A DNA stretch of 64,000 nt, from positions 17,465,381 through 17,529,380 of the forward strand of contig CM036221.1 of NCBI GenBank assembly GCA_020631735.1, read 5' to 3'. Made by a program: the position numbers and the translations under genes. Shown here in pieces: positions 11,394-24,569 of this stretch (within the stretch, counting starts at the first letter, position 1; each line of letters opens with the position of its first letter). This stretch comes from Saccharum officinarum (lineage: Eukaryota > Streptophyta > Magnoliopsida > Poales > Poaceae). Below the pieces are notes generated by a model, which saw nothing but the letters and a program-made list of their open reading frames with translations, made no database searches and was not told the origin of the DNA.

Positions 11394-14300
11394 TGTAACA
11401 GAACCGACCAAATTATAAGAGCACAAGTACAAAAACAAGCACCGAAGCGCTCAAATTTTCGAACTTGAGCCCATATAATCCCGGTAGTCAATCGAAACTA
11501 CGAAGGATTTCAAACCAACTTGCTTACAACCAAGATCGCATCATTCAACATACAACATCATACGTTACATTACACAAGTAGTTCCGAAGTAAGTTTACAC
11601 ACTCGGAGTCGCAAATATTACAAACCAAGTTTATAAAGTAGCGGAAGCATACACACACACCAGTTGTTTAACTACTGCCAGTCTTGTTGATCAACAACCC
11701 GCAAAAGCAACAGGAAAGTACATAAAAGATGATCACGCCCTAGTGATCTAGTCTTCGTCACCCGCAGGGTGGAGACAATTTTTGCAGAAGCCTTGGTAGA
11801 GCATATCATCTGCAACAGGAGGGAATAAACCCTGAGTACTGGAATGTACTCAGCTAGACTTACCCGTAAAAAACCAAAAATAAGATGACACCAAGGATTA
11901 TGCAAGGCTTTCATAATTGGAGCTGGCTGACATTACCTTTTGCGGAAAAGCATAAGTAATTTAAACTCTTTTAACCTGTACTAGCATTTATTTTTAGCAT
12001 TTACCTGTCATCTATCTTAGCACCTGTACTAAGCATGCACTTGATTATAATCAAACAATTATCATTATTATATCCAGAGCAGGTATGAATTGTGGCAACA
12101 TTGTATCATTCCCTTAACCACCTGTTCATTTAATGAGATCTACGTTGCCGCTGCTCAAGTCAAGTGCTCACTAACCGGGAGCGACGGTGATTCGAATCGA
12201 ATTCCTATCCAGCTGGAGGGGTATTTCTAACACTCACCATGCAGACCCCTGCCAGGGTCGCACAGGCCACCATTTCATATGATTCAGGAATCGCGGGTCC
12301 GAATAATGTCACGACCCCAAGGGCGACACTCTGCCAGGTGATAGGGACTCTAACCCCCCTTGGTCGCACGCCAATGTCCCCAAGCACATCCTTTCTCTCC
12401 TCCAAGAAGCAACCTACCATTCGATTCCCGGCCTAAATCACATTACTCGGTTTCGCGGTCGGAACGACTTATCCGGCCAACTAAGTGTTAGACTGCGTTC
12501 AACATGACTCAAGGACGTACATCGAATCGGTCCTTAAACGACTCAGACGGGCATAGCTCCACACCCAAGACGTGAAGTGTCTTGCGGCTGTACTATCGAA
12601 CTCCCGCCTGGTCTCAATTTCATTTTAAAGCATGGTTCCATCCACGATAGCCATAAAGCCACTCGTGACTCTTTCCTACATCTCGCGGATGACCGAAAAT
12701 CACCCGACTTCTACCGTACTAAGCAGGACTAAGCATTAATACGTGCCTAGACCTAAATTAGGATTCAAGTACGATATCTGGGCAAGGACAGGTATAATGC
12801 AACAATTGTTTTCATACAACTCCTACAACTTAATGCATTAAACAATTAAAAGTACTCAAGATAGATTTATAAATTGATGGGTTCAGAATGCACCGGGGCT
12901 TGCCTTTTAGAAAGGTCGAGGGCCGATGGTCAGGACACTCGGGTAGATCTTCGGCAGGAGCTTCGTCGCCGGTTGGTTCCTCTGGCTGTCCCGGCTAGTC
13001 CTGGATCTCCTCCGGTATCGCTGGCTCGAACTCGAGGAGTGTTACCCCCTCCGGAACACCTATTGTATGAGTGCACAATAAATATCATGGATGCATAATG
13101 GGTGCAACATGCTCGGAATGAAAATGCATTTCAGTAGTAAAAGTACTCTATTCAAGTCACTTCACCATTACGTGCAAATCTCTTCTCCGGTGGAGAAGTA
13201 CTTACCTAATCTACTCAACCTAAGGTATAGTTGTTCATCTTCGGTTAAGGCCCTAACACCTAACAAACACAAGAGTGACATTATTTAGGTTACCACATCC
13301 AACCCAAAATATCACAGTAAGACATTCTGGACAGCAGCTACTTGTTTCTAACATAACTGGAGATTCCCAACTCCAAAATATATGATCTAAGACAATCTGA
13401 AAAGCTTATGAAATGCACCACAAAATATTTTCAGACCACAACACTTAATTCCAAAATTTACCTAGTCGAAATTCCAAAGTTCCAGAATCTGTCCTCCCCA
13501 AACAGAGAGCAGCCAATTCTGGACTGTCACTTAAAACAGCAATAACTCCTAAACTACTAAACCAAATGCTCCCAAATTTTGACACAAGCTAGTTTATCAA
13601 GTTTACTACAACTTTGGTATTCACAAGTTTTCCAGCAAACACTTTTATTAAGGGTCAAACCCAAAGATACTACCAGCTGTCCAGAAAACCTAGAATTGCA
13701 AAGATTAAATATTTATTTATGTGGCAAACATCCCATAAGACCAAACTAATATTACCAAAAGTTCACATAGGTCACAAAAACATCAGAAAGTAAGGTTGGC
13801 CCACCTAAAATATTTATTTATATCCATTTCTTAATTTACTTAAGTAATTAAGTGAAATTTTAAACATATATGTAAACTGCTCCTAAAATTCTACAACAAT
13901 TACAGGAGACTCTAGGAACCAAAAAGAGACCACTGTAAAAATTTGAACTAAAATTATTTACAGAAACTCCCTAAACAAAATTCACAAGCCCAAAAGGCTG
14001 ATTTTTGTATAATTAACAAATCATATTGAAAAGTATCAAACAACAGATTTCATATTTTACTTAGACACTTTATGGTACCAAGACATTCTCCAAAAATTTA
14101 TAAGAGCATTGCACATGTAGAAAAATTACTAAAATTCATTCAAGTATTCCCTAAAATGACAAGATAGCATTATAACTTGAAAAGTGCTTAAGCACTATTG
14201 CCCAAATTTTTACTAGAGCTAGAGCAAGTATAAATTAGCCTACCCACCAAATTTCATAATTTTTGGAACACTGAAACTCAATATATGATTTAAACAAGTT

Positions 14301-16393
14301 TACATGCAATCTAAAACACATTTCAAAAACCTATTTAAATCTCCCAGAAACTAAATATCACATAACCAATTCATATTTTTCTAAAATACTACACACCATG
14401 TAGATCCTAACAAAATTTATCTCATAATTTTTGAGCAAGTAAAACCCAAGATATACATTTTCCAAATCTTATCTAAAACTGTGACAGAAATAAAAAGGAA
14501 AACAAAAACTAAAATCAAAACCCCACTTAAGGGCCGGCCTGCAAAGCCGACGCGGTCCAAAACGCGCGCGCGGCCCGCTCGGGCTCCCGCCCGCGCGCGG
14601 CACAGACAGGTGGCCCCCGCGTGTCGGTGAAAGGGAACAGGGTCGCGGCGGCAGTGAGCTCCGACGAGCAAGTCCTCGCCACCGGTGGCTCCTCCGACCG
14701 ATCCAAGTGCACCGGCGTCTTGCCCAAACCCGACCGCACCGAGGCTACCACTTTTCCCCAAAGTTGATGCACCACCGCACCTAGACCGACGGCAATGGCG
14801 GACGGCCGCGGTGCCTGGCGGTACGCCGGCGAGTCCCGGCCGTCGCACGACCTACCGAAGGGCGCATCACCTTCCTGGACTCCTAGCGGACCTAACGAGA
14901 TCACTCCCACAGACGGGGGTGGAGCGGAACCGCTTGACCGCGTGAGCACCTGGCCGGCGGCCATGGCGCGGCCGTGCATAGTCTCGTTCCGTCAAGGCTG
15001 TCCCGATACTGGCGGTAACATCTTCATCCTAGCATCTACACGTGACAGGGAGGGGGAAACGTGGATGAAGGCAGACGGAGAACTACGGTGTGGTGCTGGC
15101 CACGGTGAACCGTGGCGGCGGCGAAACTCCGGTGAGCTCCAGTGGAGAGAAAGTTGACAGTACCTCCTCACCCCTACGAAATTGATCAAACACGATGTAG
15201 GGGAAGGTCAGGGAGCCTAAGGCGGAGCTGTGGGTGAAGTTAGGTAGGCTGCCGTGCGGTGGTGAGCTCGCCCGGCCGCGGCGGGGTCAGAGTGGCGCTG
15301 CTCGTCGGACCAGAGAGCGAGGGAATGGAGGAGGGAGTGGTGTGAGTGCTGGGGATTGAGGTGTCGACTCCCACTTCATTCCCGCGCGTGAGCTCGCGAC
15401 GTGGAGATGACGGCAGAGCTTGGATACCACGCGGCAACGCCCTTCTGCCCGGGCGCCACGACACGGCCGCTGTCCGACTAAACGGCGACATCGTTGACTG
15501 AATAGAGCCTGTCATTGTTCGACTGACAGCGCGATTTCAACGGTGATTTTCTCCGGAAACAGCTCGAGTTAGTCGAAGGTGATAACACCAAAATTGTAGA
15601 GCTTCGTGAGGGCTACAACTTTGCTAATTGGCTCAAGAACAGATTCGGCTTGGATTTGAAACTACATAGCTCCAAAGTGGAGTACCCGAAAACTGAAACT
15701 TAGTTTCAGTCCATTATACCGACTGAAACCCAATTTTCTAAACACCATATCTCCTAAACCATTTAGAACTAGGTGATGGTGATGTTGGCAATGTTGTAGA
15801 GCTACATGAGTACTACAAAAGTGTCAACATGAGTTAGAGCTGGTTTGGTCTGGTTTGCAAACTACAAGCTTCCAAAGTAGGTCACAGTAAAACTGGAGGG
15901 ACACTTTTGAGACTTAGAAAAATTCTAAGTGTTGAGACAGCCCCTCTAGCTGACTTGTGGGCCATTTTTGAGCATGTTCTGGCCAGTTTCATGAGATGGT
16001 CATATTGAGACTTTTGTTCCCCATAAAATTCCCTACAACTTTGCTTAAGGGTGCTCCTCCATGCAAGGTCTCTATCTAGACTTTTTAATTGGTCAAACTA
16101 GAGCATCCTAGGGCTAAATGCTGGTCAACTACACCTTGGAGGGCATTTTGGTGATTTTGGTCAACATGAACCTTGCTCCATTAGTGACCCTAAGTATAGC
16201 TAAGGTGTTGTGAGATATAATTGGCTACTCTACCCTTTAGTTACACCAACCCCCTAGTGTCACATGATGTGAGCCAAATAAAATTCTAAAAACAACCACA
16301 TTTGTTGCAACCACATAAAATAACATGAATGATGCATGCTTATGCTTATGCAAATGCAATGCAATTAAGGAGCTAAACACCTGAGGTGTTACA
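11394..16393 (-). repeat. 3' LTR of the outer chromovirus (5000 bp)
   Basis: It runs from TGTAACAGAACC to GGTGTTACA and matches 37000-42001 along its full length. In the first 600 bp I noticed about 13 differences, or about 2%. It contains an AT-rich middle (about 13300-14500) with the degenerate ~180-bp module also found in the inner element, then a GC-rich leader-like island (about 14530-15500) and an AT-balanced section. Open frames here are not conserved as proteins between the two copies. Confidence 0.92.
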
Positions 16394-19300
16394 GCCCTCC
16401 CCCCTTATAAAAATCTCGTCCCGAGATTTGGAAAGCGTACCATTTTTCATAGAATTCCTTATAGCCATCCCACAAATAGTCCTCTCGTTCCCACGTAGCG
16501 TCACTTTCACTACCCTGATTACTCCACATCACTTTATACCAATTAACCACTTTGCTTCTAGTCACTCGTTCCTGAGTATCAATCACTCGGACTGGCTTTT
16601 CTTCATAAGTTAGATCAGATTCAAGCCTGATATCTTCTAAAGGGACTCTTTCCTCAGGAACTCGAAGACACTTTTTGAGCTGAGATACATGGAAGACGTT
16701 GAATATGGCACTCATTTCATTAGGTAACTGGATTTTGTACGCAACAGCTCCACTCTTGCCTATGATCGGGAAAGGACCCACGTATCTTGGTGCAAGTTTC
16801 CGCTTAACACCAAAACGTTGGACACTCTTCATTGGAGAAACTTTCAGGTAAACGAAGTCTCCAACTTCAAACTCGAGCGGTTTTCTACGACGATCAGCAT
16901 AACTTTTCTGTCTAGCTTGGGCTGCAGCCATATGTTTTTTGGATGGTACAGACTTGTTTCTCAGCTTCCTGAACAAAATCAATACCATAATACCTTCTTT
17001 CACCAGCTTCTACCCAGTTTAGTGGAGTTCTACACTTACGACCATACAAAGCTTCGAATGGGGCCATCTTAATACTCTCTTGGTAACTATTATTATACGA
17101 AAACTCAGCTAGAGGTAACCATTTTTCCCAAGAACCCTTGGATGATATTACACATGCCCGCAACAGATCTTCCAAGATTTGGTTAACTCATTCTGTCTGA
17201 CCTGACGTCTGGGGGTAATAAGCAGAACTTCTCACTAACTTGGTTCCTAGAAGGTGATGCAAGTGCTCCCAAAAGCGAGCAGTGAACTGGGGACCACGGT
17301 CAGAAACGATAGTACGAGGTACCCCGTGGAGCCGGACTATCTGATTGAAGTACAACTCAGCATAGTCAGTGGGACGATAGTCCACTCTAACTGGAATGAA
17401 GTGAGCTGATTTGGTCAAACGATCCACAATTACCCAGATGGAGTTATGATTTTTTTATAGTAGGAGGAAGCCCGACAATGAAATCCATGCTTATCTCTTC
17501 CTATTTCTAACCTAGGATAGAAAGTGGTTGAAGCAACCCAGCTTTCATATGCACAGCTTTAACTCTACAGCAGGTGTCACACCTGGCCACATATGCAGCT
17601 ATCTCCTTCCGCATTTTGGTCCACCAATAGTACGGCTTCAAATCATAATACATCTTATTGCTACCAGGATAAATGGATAACTTAGAGGAGTGTGCTTCAG
17701 ACATAATATCATTTCTAAGCTCTCGATCCTTAGGCACAACTAACCTATCCTTGAACCATAGTACACCCTCTTCATCTACCCTGAACTGTGTAGTTTCTTG
17801 CTCTTTCATCTTGCGTTTTATGTGGAATACACCAGGATCAGTCTTTTGGAGCTCAATAATTCTGCCTTTGAGAGTACAACTGACAGTGATGTTGTACAAG
17901 ACTGCTGGATGTAGAAGGCGAGATCGATGAAAATCAGTTTCAACTAGGGAATGGCAATGAGACTTACGGCTTAAAGCATCCACAACCACATTTGCCTTGC
18001 CAGGATGATAGTGCACTTGAAGGTTATAATCCTTAATCAACTCGAGCCATCTTCTTTGATGCATATTTAACTCGGGTTGGGTGAAGATGTATTTGAGGCT
18101 TTTGTGGTCTGTGTAGATATTGCAGACATTGCCCAGCAGATAATGCCACCATACTTTCAAAGCATGAACTACTGCGGCCAGTTCTAAGTCATGCGTTGGA
18201 TAATTCACCTCATGTTTCCGAAGTTGTCGAGAGGTATATGCAATCACTCGGCCTTCCTGCATCAACACACCTCCCAAACCTATGCCTGAGGCATCACAAT
18301 AAACATAAAATAGTTTCTCGATATCCGGTTGTGCCAAAACCGGAGCTGAGGTTAGGAGGGTTCGCAGTTGGTGAAAAGCCGCATCACACTCAGGAGTCCA
18401 GACAAACCTGGTGTCTTTTTGTAGCAACCGAGTCATTGACTTGGCTATTTTGGAGAAATCTGGGATGAAGCGACGATAATAGCTAGCCAAACCAAGAAAA
18501 CTTCGGACCTCGTGAACCGAGATAGGAGCCTTCCAGTTCAGTACTTCTTGTACCTTGGCGGGGTCCACCATAATTCCTCCATCGGACAACACATGCCCAA
18601 GGAAAGGTACTTCTCGAAGCCAGAATTCGCACTTACTGAACTTTGCATATAGTTGATGTTCACGCAGTCTTGCGAGGACTATACGCAGATGTTCAGCGTG
18701 ATCTTCCTCATTTACAGAATATATCAGGATGTCATCAATAAATACCACCACAAACTTGTCCAATTCGGGCATAAACACCGAATTCATCAAGTACATGAAG
18801 TGTGCGGGGGCATTTGTCAGGCCGAAAGACATAGCAAGATACTCATAAAGGCCGTATCTTGTCGAGAAAGCCGTTTTTGGAATATCTTCGGGACATATCT
18901 TGATCTGATGGTAACCAGATCTTAGATCGATCTTGGAGAAAACTTTAGCTTTAGACAACTGATCGAACAAGATGTCGATGCGCGGTAGAGGGTACTTATT
19001 TTTGACAGTGACTGCATTGAGAGGTCTATAATCTACGCACATTCGCAATGACTGATCCTTCTTCTTTACAAATATAGCAGGACATCCCCACGGCGACGAA
19101 CTAGGACGAATCAACCCCTTCTTCAAAAGTTCATTCAATTGCACCTTAAGTTCAGCTAGTTCATTCGGAGGCATCCTATAGGGTCTCCTAGAGATGGGAG
19201 TCGTGCTAGGCAACAACTCAATTTTAAATTGCACATCCCGATCCGGAGGGAGTCCTAGCAAATCATCGGGAAAAACATCTGGAAACTCATTCACTACAGG

Positions 19301-19732
19301 AATCTCGGCCAACGCCTTTGCTTGCACAGCATGAACTTCCCCAGACAAATCAACCTTTCTGGGAAGTTGTACCAGAAAACCCTTTTGATCTGTAGGATCT
19401 CTGAGCATAACTACCCGAGTGGATGTATCAATGAGTATCCCATTCTGACTCATCCAATTCATGCCCAGAATAACATCTATGCCTAATCCCGGCAAAATCA
19501 CTAAGGCAAGCGAGTACTTTCGCCCTTCTATCTCAAGCTCAAGATTCCCCACTACTTTATTTGTGGAAATATTCCCACTTGCTGCGCTAATACAATAACC
19601 CCCACCTTCAACAGTATGCAATTTGTGTGCAAACTCTGATGCAAACTTAGGACTGATAAAGGAATGCGAAGCACCTGAATCAAAAAGTACCACTGCAGGA
19701 TGTTGGTCAACTAGGAACTTACCAGCGGTGAC
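16389..19732 (-). pseudogene. pol region of the outer chromovirus: protease, RT, RNase H, integrase, chromodomain-like end
   Basis: Order from the upper coordinate: aspartic protease with [11 protein letters not shown]; reverse transcriptase with the active-site segment [11 protein letters not shown]; RNase H beginning [15 protein letters not shown]; integrase with zinc-finger cysteines CDTC and core motifs MDFIVGLP and VSDRGPQF; then a GDFVYLK segment and an end resembling a chromodomain (PVRVIDTQERVTRSKV...TWERED). It is dead: stops lie near 17507-17500 and 17188, and frameshifts sit in A-runs near 17455 and 16935. The second integrase-finger histidine is a tyrosine. The first ~10 residues of the open frame above 19732 come from the inserted LTR and are not part of the gene. 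It continues from gag at 33879 once the inner element is skipped. Confidence 0.88.
16394..16407 (-). other. Polypurine tract of the outer chromovirus
   Basis: The minus strand reads aaggggggagggc directly before the LTR (TGTAACACC). This is the primer for plus-strand synthesis in LTR elements. The inner element has the identical tract at 29039-29051. Confidence 0.85.
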
Positions 19733-22700
19733 TGTAACACCCCAGGTGTTTATCACCAATTAGGCAGTGGGTTTGAGCTCAAACATGATAAATTAGTTGA
19801 GATGACGATGCCAAAGCCAAACCTATGGAAATAAACCCTAATCTAAATTTGGATGTTGCACCCTCGCTTACATATAGGCTCAATTAAAAGATATATGCTT
19901 GGGTGTTGCTATCAAAGTATCTTCACATGTCTCACCTCAATAACTATCTATATTGATCCCTGGAAAAGTTTCTTGAAGTTTGGAATCAAGAAGTCAAATG
20001 AAATGATAAGTCATAGTAGAGTTGGAAATTTTGAAGGAATGAGTCATATCTTGCTTGGATTGTTTTGTTTAGAGAATGAGAACATATGTCATCAACCAAG
20101 TCTTGCAACCTTGACCAAACAACTCCAATTGAACCCTACAACAACACTTATGAAAGGCTCATGTGGAACAAGTGACAAGAAGATGCCGCAAATCGGTCCC
20201 GAACCTCAAAACTAGGGTTTCTTCCGACGCGGTGTTGACCGAAGTGAAACTACTATTTTTGTTCGAGATATGAAGTTTGACCTTTAATGAAAATTGGAGT
20301 TTAGTTTGTATGCAACAAACTTTATTTTTGGACCGCGTCCCGATCCCACCCCGAAGTGCTGTCAAGCTGATCACAGTGCAATTTTGACTCCTCCTGTGCA
20401 ACCCTATGGTGGGAATTAATATCTCGCAAACCAGTGGAATTTGACTGAGCTCCTATAAGCAATGTTGTAGTACTCTCATAGCCCTACGCAGCGGTATAAT
20501 TTGTTGGTCGAATTGTCATCTGGTTTAAGAGATAGAGGTGAGATTAGAAGAGTGGCAGACTCGTAAATACGTCGCTTTTGGATGGCAGTTTTGGAGGCGC
20601 TGAAACTTGGTGGCCGACATCGGAAAGGACCGAGCGCCGTGTGGCCTCCGTGCCCGTGCATGAGCGCCACCTCCCCGGGCTGCTCTGTGTCGAGGGGAGA
20701 AAAAGGGGATCGAGCCTGACCCTTCACTCGCTCACTTCTCCTCTTTTCCTCGGTCTATTTCTCTCTCGCTCTCTCGTGCCCGAAGCCATGGCCGAGTCGG
20801 GCTGGAGCTCGCTGTTGCCGTCGCCCCTCCTTTGCCCCTCCTCTTCCAACACCAGCCACCCCTCTCCTCCTCCCTCCTGCCGCTGCTGTTGGCTGCCATC
20901 TGCTCCTTCGTCGTCCTGGGCCGCTATCTCACCGGAATCAAGCCGGCCTCCTCCATCCCCTTCGCTGTTTTCCGTCGCTGTGAGGAAGAAGGACCATCTA
21001 GCGAGGCAGAAACTCTTTGTTGTGTTCACTTTGCAAAAGTGCTAGAGACAAAGGATTTACATATAGGGGCTTACATGATTTGTGGAAAGTTTTGTGTTCA
21101 CTCTGCATAATGTTTTCTTTTTTTTTTCTTTTTCGGAATTAGTATTGCATTCAAATGGCTGAACTTTGAAAATACATAGTAAATGATAGAAAAATCGTAA
21201 AATAGCAAATGAGGACTTTTTGGAATCCTTGTGAAATTTTCTATGCATTGGATCTATAATATGGCATGTTTTAGTTTAAAGTTTTAGCTGTAAAAATAGA
21301 TTTATGCAACTAGGTTTTGAATGCTAGTTGGATCTGTTATTTTTAATAACTGTAAATATATAACTCCAAATGAAGTGAAATTTTTGTGACGTGTTACTCT
21401 TGTGATGTATGATGTCTAGTAAAAATTTCAAGATTTTAGGCTTGATAGTTTAGGAGCTATAAAAATAACAAATGCTATATGCTGCTTTGCTTCTATTCTG
21501 GACAGTTCTGCATATATGCATTATTTGGCTTAGTTAAGTTATGAATTATGCCTTGATGACAATAAATTATTTGTAGTAATTTTCTTAAGCTTTTCAAAAA
21601 GCTAAAGAGCACAATTTTTGGTTAAGTATATGTTTAACTATAGTAGTCTAAAGTGCTGTAGCTGTTTCTGTCCAAACCCAGACAGGGTTGCCTTGTTTAT
21701 AATGTGTGACCTAGTTAGTAGCACAATTAGCTCTAGATGTTTATAACAAAATTGTTCGCAACTTGTTAATCTTTCTAAAAAGTCCAGAACCATAATTATT
21801 GGATTTGTGAAACTCAAGTTATAACGGTTTAAAGTGGCATATCAGATTCTGTCCATATTTTGGACAGAGATGCAATTATTTAATTAATTGACCATGTTAA
21901 CTGTAGAATCATCTTAAGATGATTACAAGAAAGTTGTAGGTAACTTTATAAGCTTTCCATAAAGTTGAGAATCATGTTTGTTGGAGGTCTAGAACTCCAT
22001 TTATGCTTCTCTGAAGTTTCTATCAGTTTTCTGTCTATAATTTTACCACTGCTGTTGGGCTGCATGTGTGGTGTTACTCGTGCAACTAGTTTCATGGTGT
22101 AAATGATGTTTACTGTGATTTTGGTAAATACAAAAGTTGTAGATAATTATCTTATCTTTCTTGTGTTAAATTTTCATGATCCCAGGTCTGATAGTTTAAG
22201 AGTTGCATGCTTAATAAGTCTACTGTCAGATTTTAATTACCTTCTGTGCAGACTTTAAAGATTGGCATGTTTGGTCATGATAACTTGGGAATCAGGTTGA
22301 GATGATTAAAGATGAAATGTAGATAATTTCATAAGATTTCCAAAATGTCTTCTTGCAAGTCATTTGGATTTGTGTAACTACAGTTATGCTTCTCTGAAGT
22401 TGCAATCAGTTTTATGTCCATGTCTGGATAGGTCTGAAACATCTACATGTTTGACCTGTTTAACTTTGTAATTAGCTTTTTATGTAAACATCAATCTTGT
22501 AGACAATTTCTATGGATTTTCATAAAGTCTTATATCATCCTTGTGGGATGTTTGTAGCTTAAGTTATGTTTGAAACAAGTGACTGTTTGCTGCTGTCCAA
22601 ATCTACTTGTATCTAGAATTGTTTGCTTCTACTTGCTCTTGTTTGTATGATTGCAAATGGTTATCTTGGACACCTAGAGTTAAGGTAGCATGCCTAAAAT

Positions 22701-24554
22701 GTTTTGCTAAATTATGAAGTACTTGATCATGTATAGCTAGCTGGTTGTATGACATGCTTATGTGGGTATAGTGTAACATATGCTTGTTTAGTATGCTTGT
22801 TGCATTCCTTCATGTGTATTCTTTATGTTCATGCATCTGCATCTATGCATCTCATCCTAGGTACGCTAGGTACAGACGTGGAGCGCATGATATGGAGACA
22901 GATGATGGTGTAACGGTGGGCTGTCCAGAAGATGGAAGAACCCCTGAATGCAAGTGCTAGGACCGGAGATGTCACCATGACGGTGCAAGCTAACTAAACT
23001 GACTTGTGTCGGATCTCAGGCAAGCCCCGGAGCATTATAAGCCTCCTATCTTTAAAGCAATTAATTCTATATATGTTATAAGTATTGTTGCATTAAGTGA
23101 TAGGAGTTGGTTGGAAACCCTTGCTGCATTATATCATTCCTTGTCCAGATATATGAATCCCTGAATCCTACATAGACTAGGATCGAGTAGATGCTTAGCC
23201 CTGCTTTAAGCGGTAGAAGTCAGGTGATTTCCTGTCACCTGCGAGATATAGGGATATTCATATATGGCACGGTTGGCTATATTTGCTATCGTGGAATGGA
23301 ACCATGTGTTAATAAAATGAAATGAGACCGGGCGGGATGACGATAGTGAAGCAACAAGGCATGGAGGTCTTGGGTGTGAATCTATCCCCGTCTGAGTCGT
23401 TTAAGGACCGATTCGCTGTACGTCCTTGAGTCATGTTGAACGCAGTCTAACACTTAGTTGGCCGGATAAGTCGTTCCGACCGCGAAGCCGAGTAATGTGA
23501 TTCAGGCCGGGAATCGAATGGTAGGTTGCTTCTTGGAGGAGAGAAAGGATGTGCTTGGGGACATTGGCGTGAGACCAAGGGGGGGTTAGAGTCCCTATCA
23601 CCTGGCAGAGTGTCGCCCTTGGGGTCGCGACATCATTCGGACCCGCGATTCCTGAATCATATGAAAAGGTGGCTTGTGCGACCCTGGCAGGGGCCTGCGC
23701 GGTGAGTGTTAGAAATACCCCTCCAGCTGGATAGGAATTCGATTCGAATCGCCGTCGCTCCCGGTTAGTGAGCACTTGACTTGAGCAGCGGCAACGTAGA
23801 TTCCATTAAATTGAACGGATGGTTAATTGGATCACGATGGAAAGGTTGCCTCAATTTATACCTGCTATGGTTAATATTGTTTGCTCCTAATAAAGTGAGT
23901 GCTCTAGTACAGGTTCTAATATAGATGATAGGTTAATGATAATTAACTTGATGCTTAAGCATTAATGATTGATCATCTATATTAAGCTTTTATGCAAAAT
24001 GTTGTCAAGCTAGCCCCACTTTATATCAGCCTTGCATGATCCTTGGTGTCACCTTATTTCTGGTTTCTGACGGGTAAGTCTAGCTGAGTACCTTCTTGTA
24101 CTCAGGGTTTTATCCCCACTTGTTGCAGGTTGTGATGTATCATGGCGGCTGCAAGAGTTGGTTGGCTCCTGCCGTAGAGGCGGAGTGTGATCACGGGCAT
24201 GATCCTTCTGAGTTATCTTATCTCTAATGCTTTTGTTGGAAGTCGACCGTGGTACTGGCATGTATTTGAAATAAGAATAATGTTAGTTTCAAATTACTTT
24301 GCTTCCGCTACTTTTGAACTTAAGTTGTAATAACTATGTTGAACTCCGATGTATATTGAATTACTTGTGAAATGGTTGTAACATGTGACTTGTTATGTTG
24401 AATCACTACGATCTTGGCTTGTATGTTGGTTGGTTTGAAATCCCTCGTGATTTCATTGGACTACCGGAGTTATATGGGCTCAAGTGCGAGAATTTGATCA
24501 CTTCGGTGATTGTTTTTGTACTTGTGCTCTTATAATTTGGACGGTTCCGTTACA
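19733..24554 (+). repeat. 5' LTR of the inner LARD (4822 bp)
   Basis: It begins TGTAACACCCCAGG and ends GGTTCCGTTACA, directly before the primer-binding site. Near 20715-20790 there is a pyrimidine-rich, leader-like stretch (cctcggtctatttctctctc) followed by a GC-rich island, the best candidate for a start-site region. From about 21480 to 22620 it consists of degenerate ~180-bp modules. The final third is conserved with the outer LTR in reverse complement. Confidence 0.93.
21480..22620 (+). repeat. Degenerate ~180-bp tandem modules within the LARD LTR
   Basis: A recurring word, aagctttccaaaaagt and variants, occurs near 21590, 21770, 21953, 22150, 22336 and 22517, a spacing of 180-197 bp. 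Each is followed by a short gttggA/Ttgtgaact-like segment and preceded by a ctgtccA..tggacag segment. This points to an old tandem array, strongly diverged between units. The same array is in the 3' LTR at about 30800-31940, and part of it recurs in the internal region. Confidence 0.65.
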
Positions 24555-24556
24555 GC

Positions 24557-24569
24557 TGGTATCGGAGCA
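24557..24569 (+). other. Primer-binding site of the inner LARD
   Basis: The word tggtatcggagca begins two bases after the LTR. It differs at one position from the common plant primer-binding site complementary to the 3' end of initiator methionine tRNA. Confidence 0.85.

Noticed and set aside
11394..16393. LTR pair considered as one simple tandem duplication or assembly error
   Set aside because: TG..CA ends, primer-binding site, polypurine tract, near-matching 5-bp flanks and about 2% divergence fit LTRs of one inserted element.
17507..19759. Start of the 750-codon pol frame at 19759
   Set aside because: The first residues (MVINTWGV) are translated from the inserted LTR. The true coding sequence enters at 19732 from gag.
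23431..23775. 114-residue frame antisense to the LARD LTR, also seen at 32750-33094 and, in part, at 37768 and 12239
   Set aside because: The DNA block is conserved between LTR types, but the outer copies carry frameshifts and no start or motif is kept. Conservation looks nucleotide-level, not protein-level.
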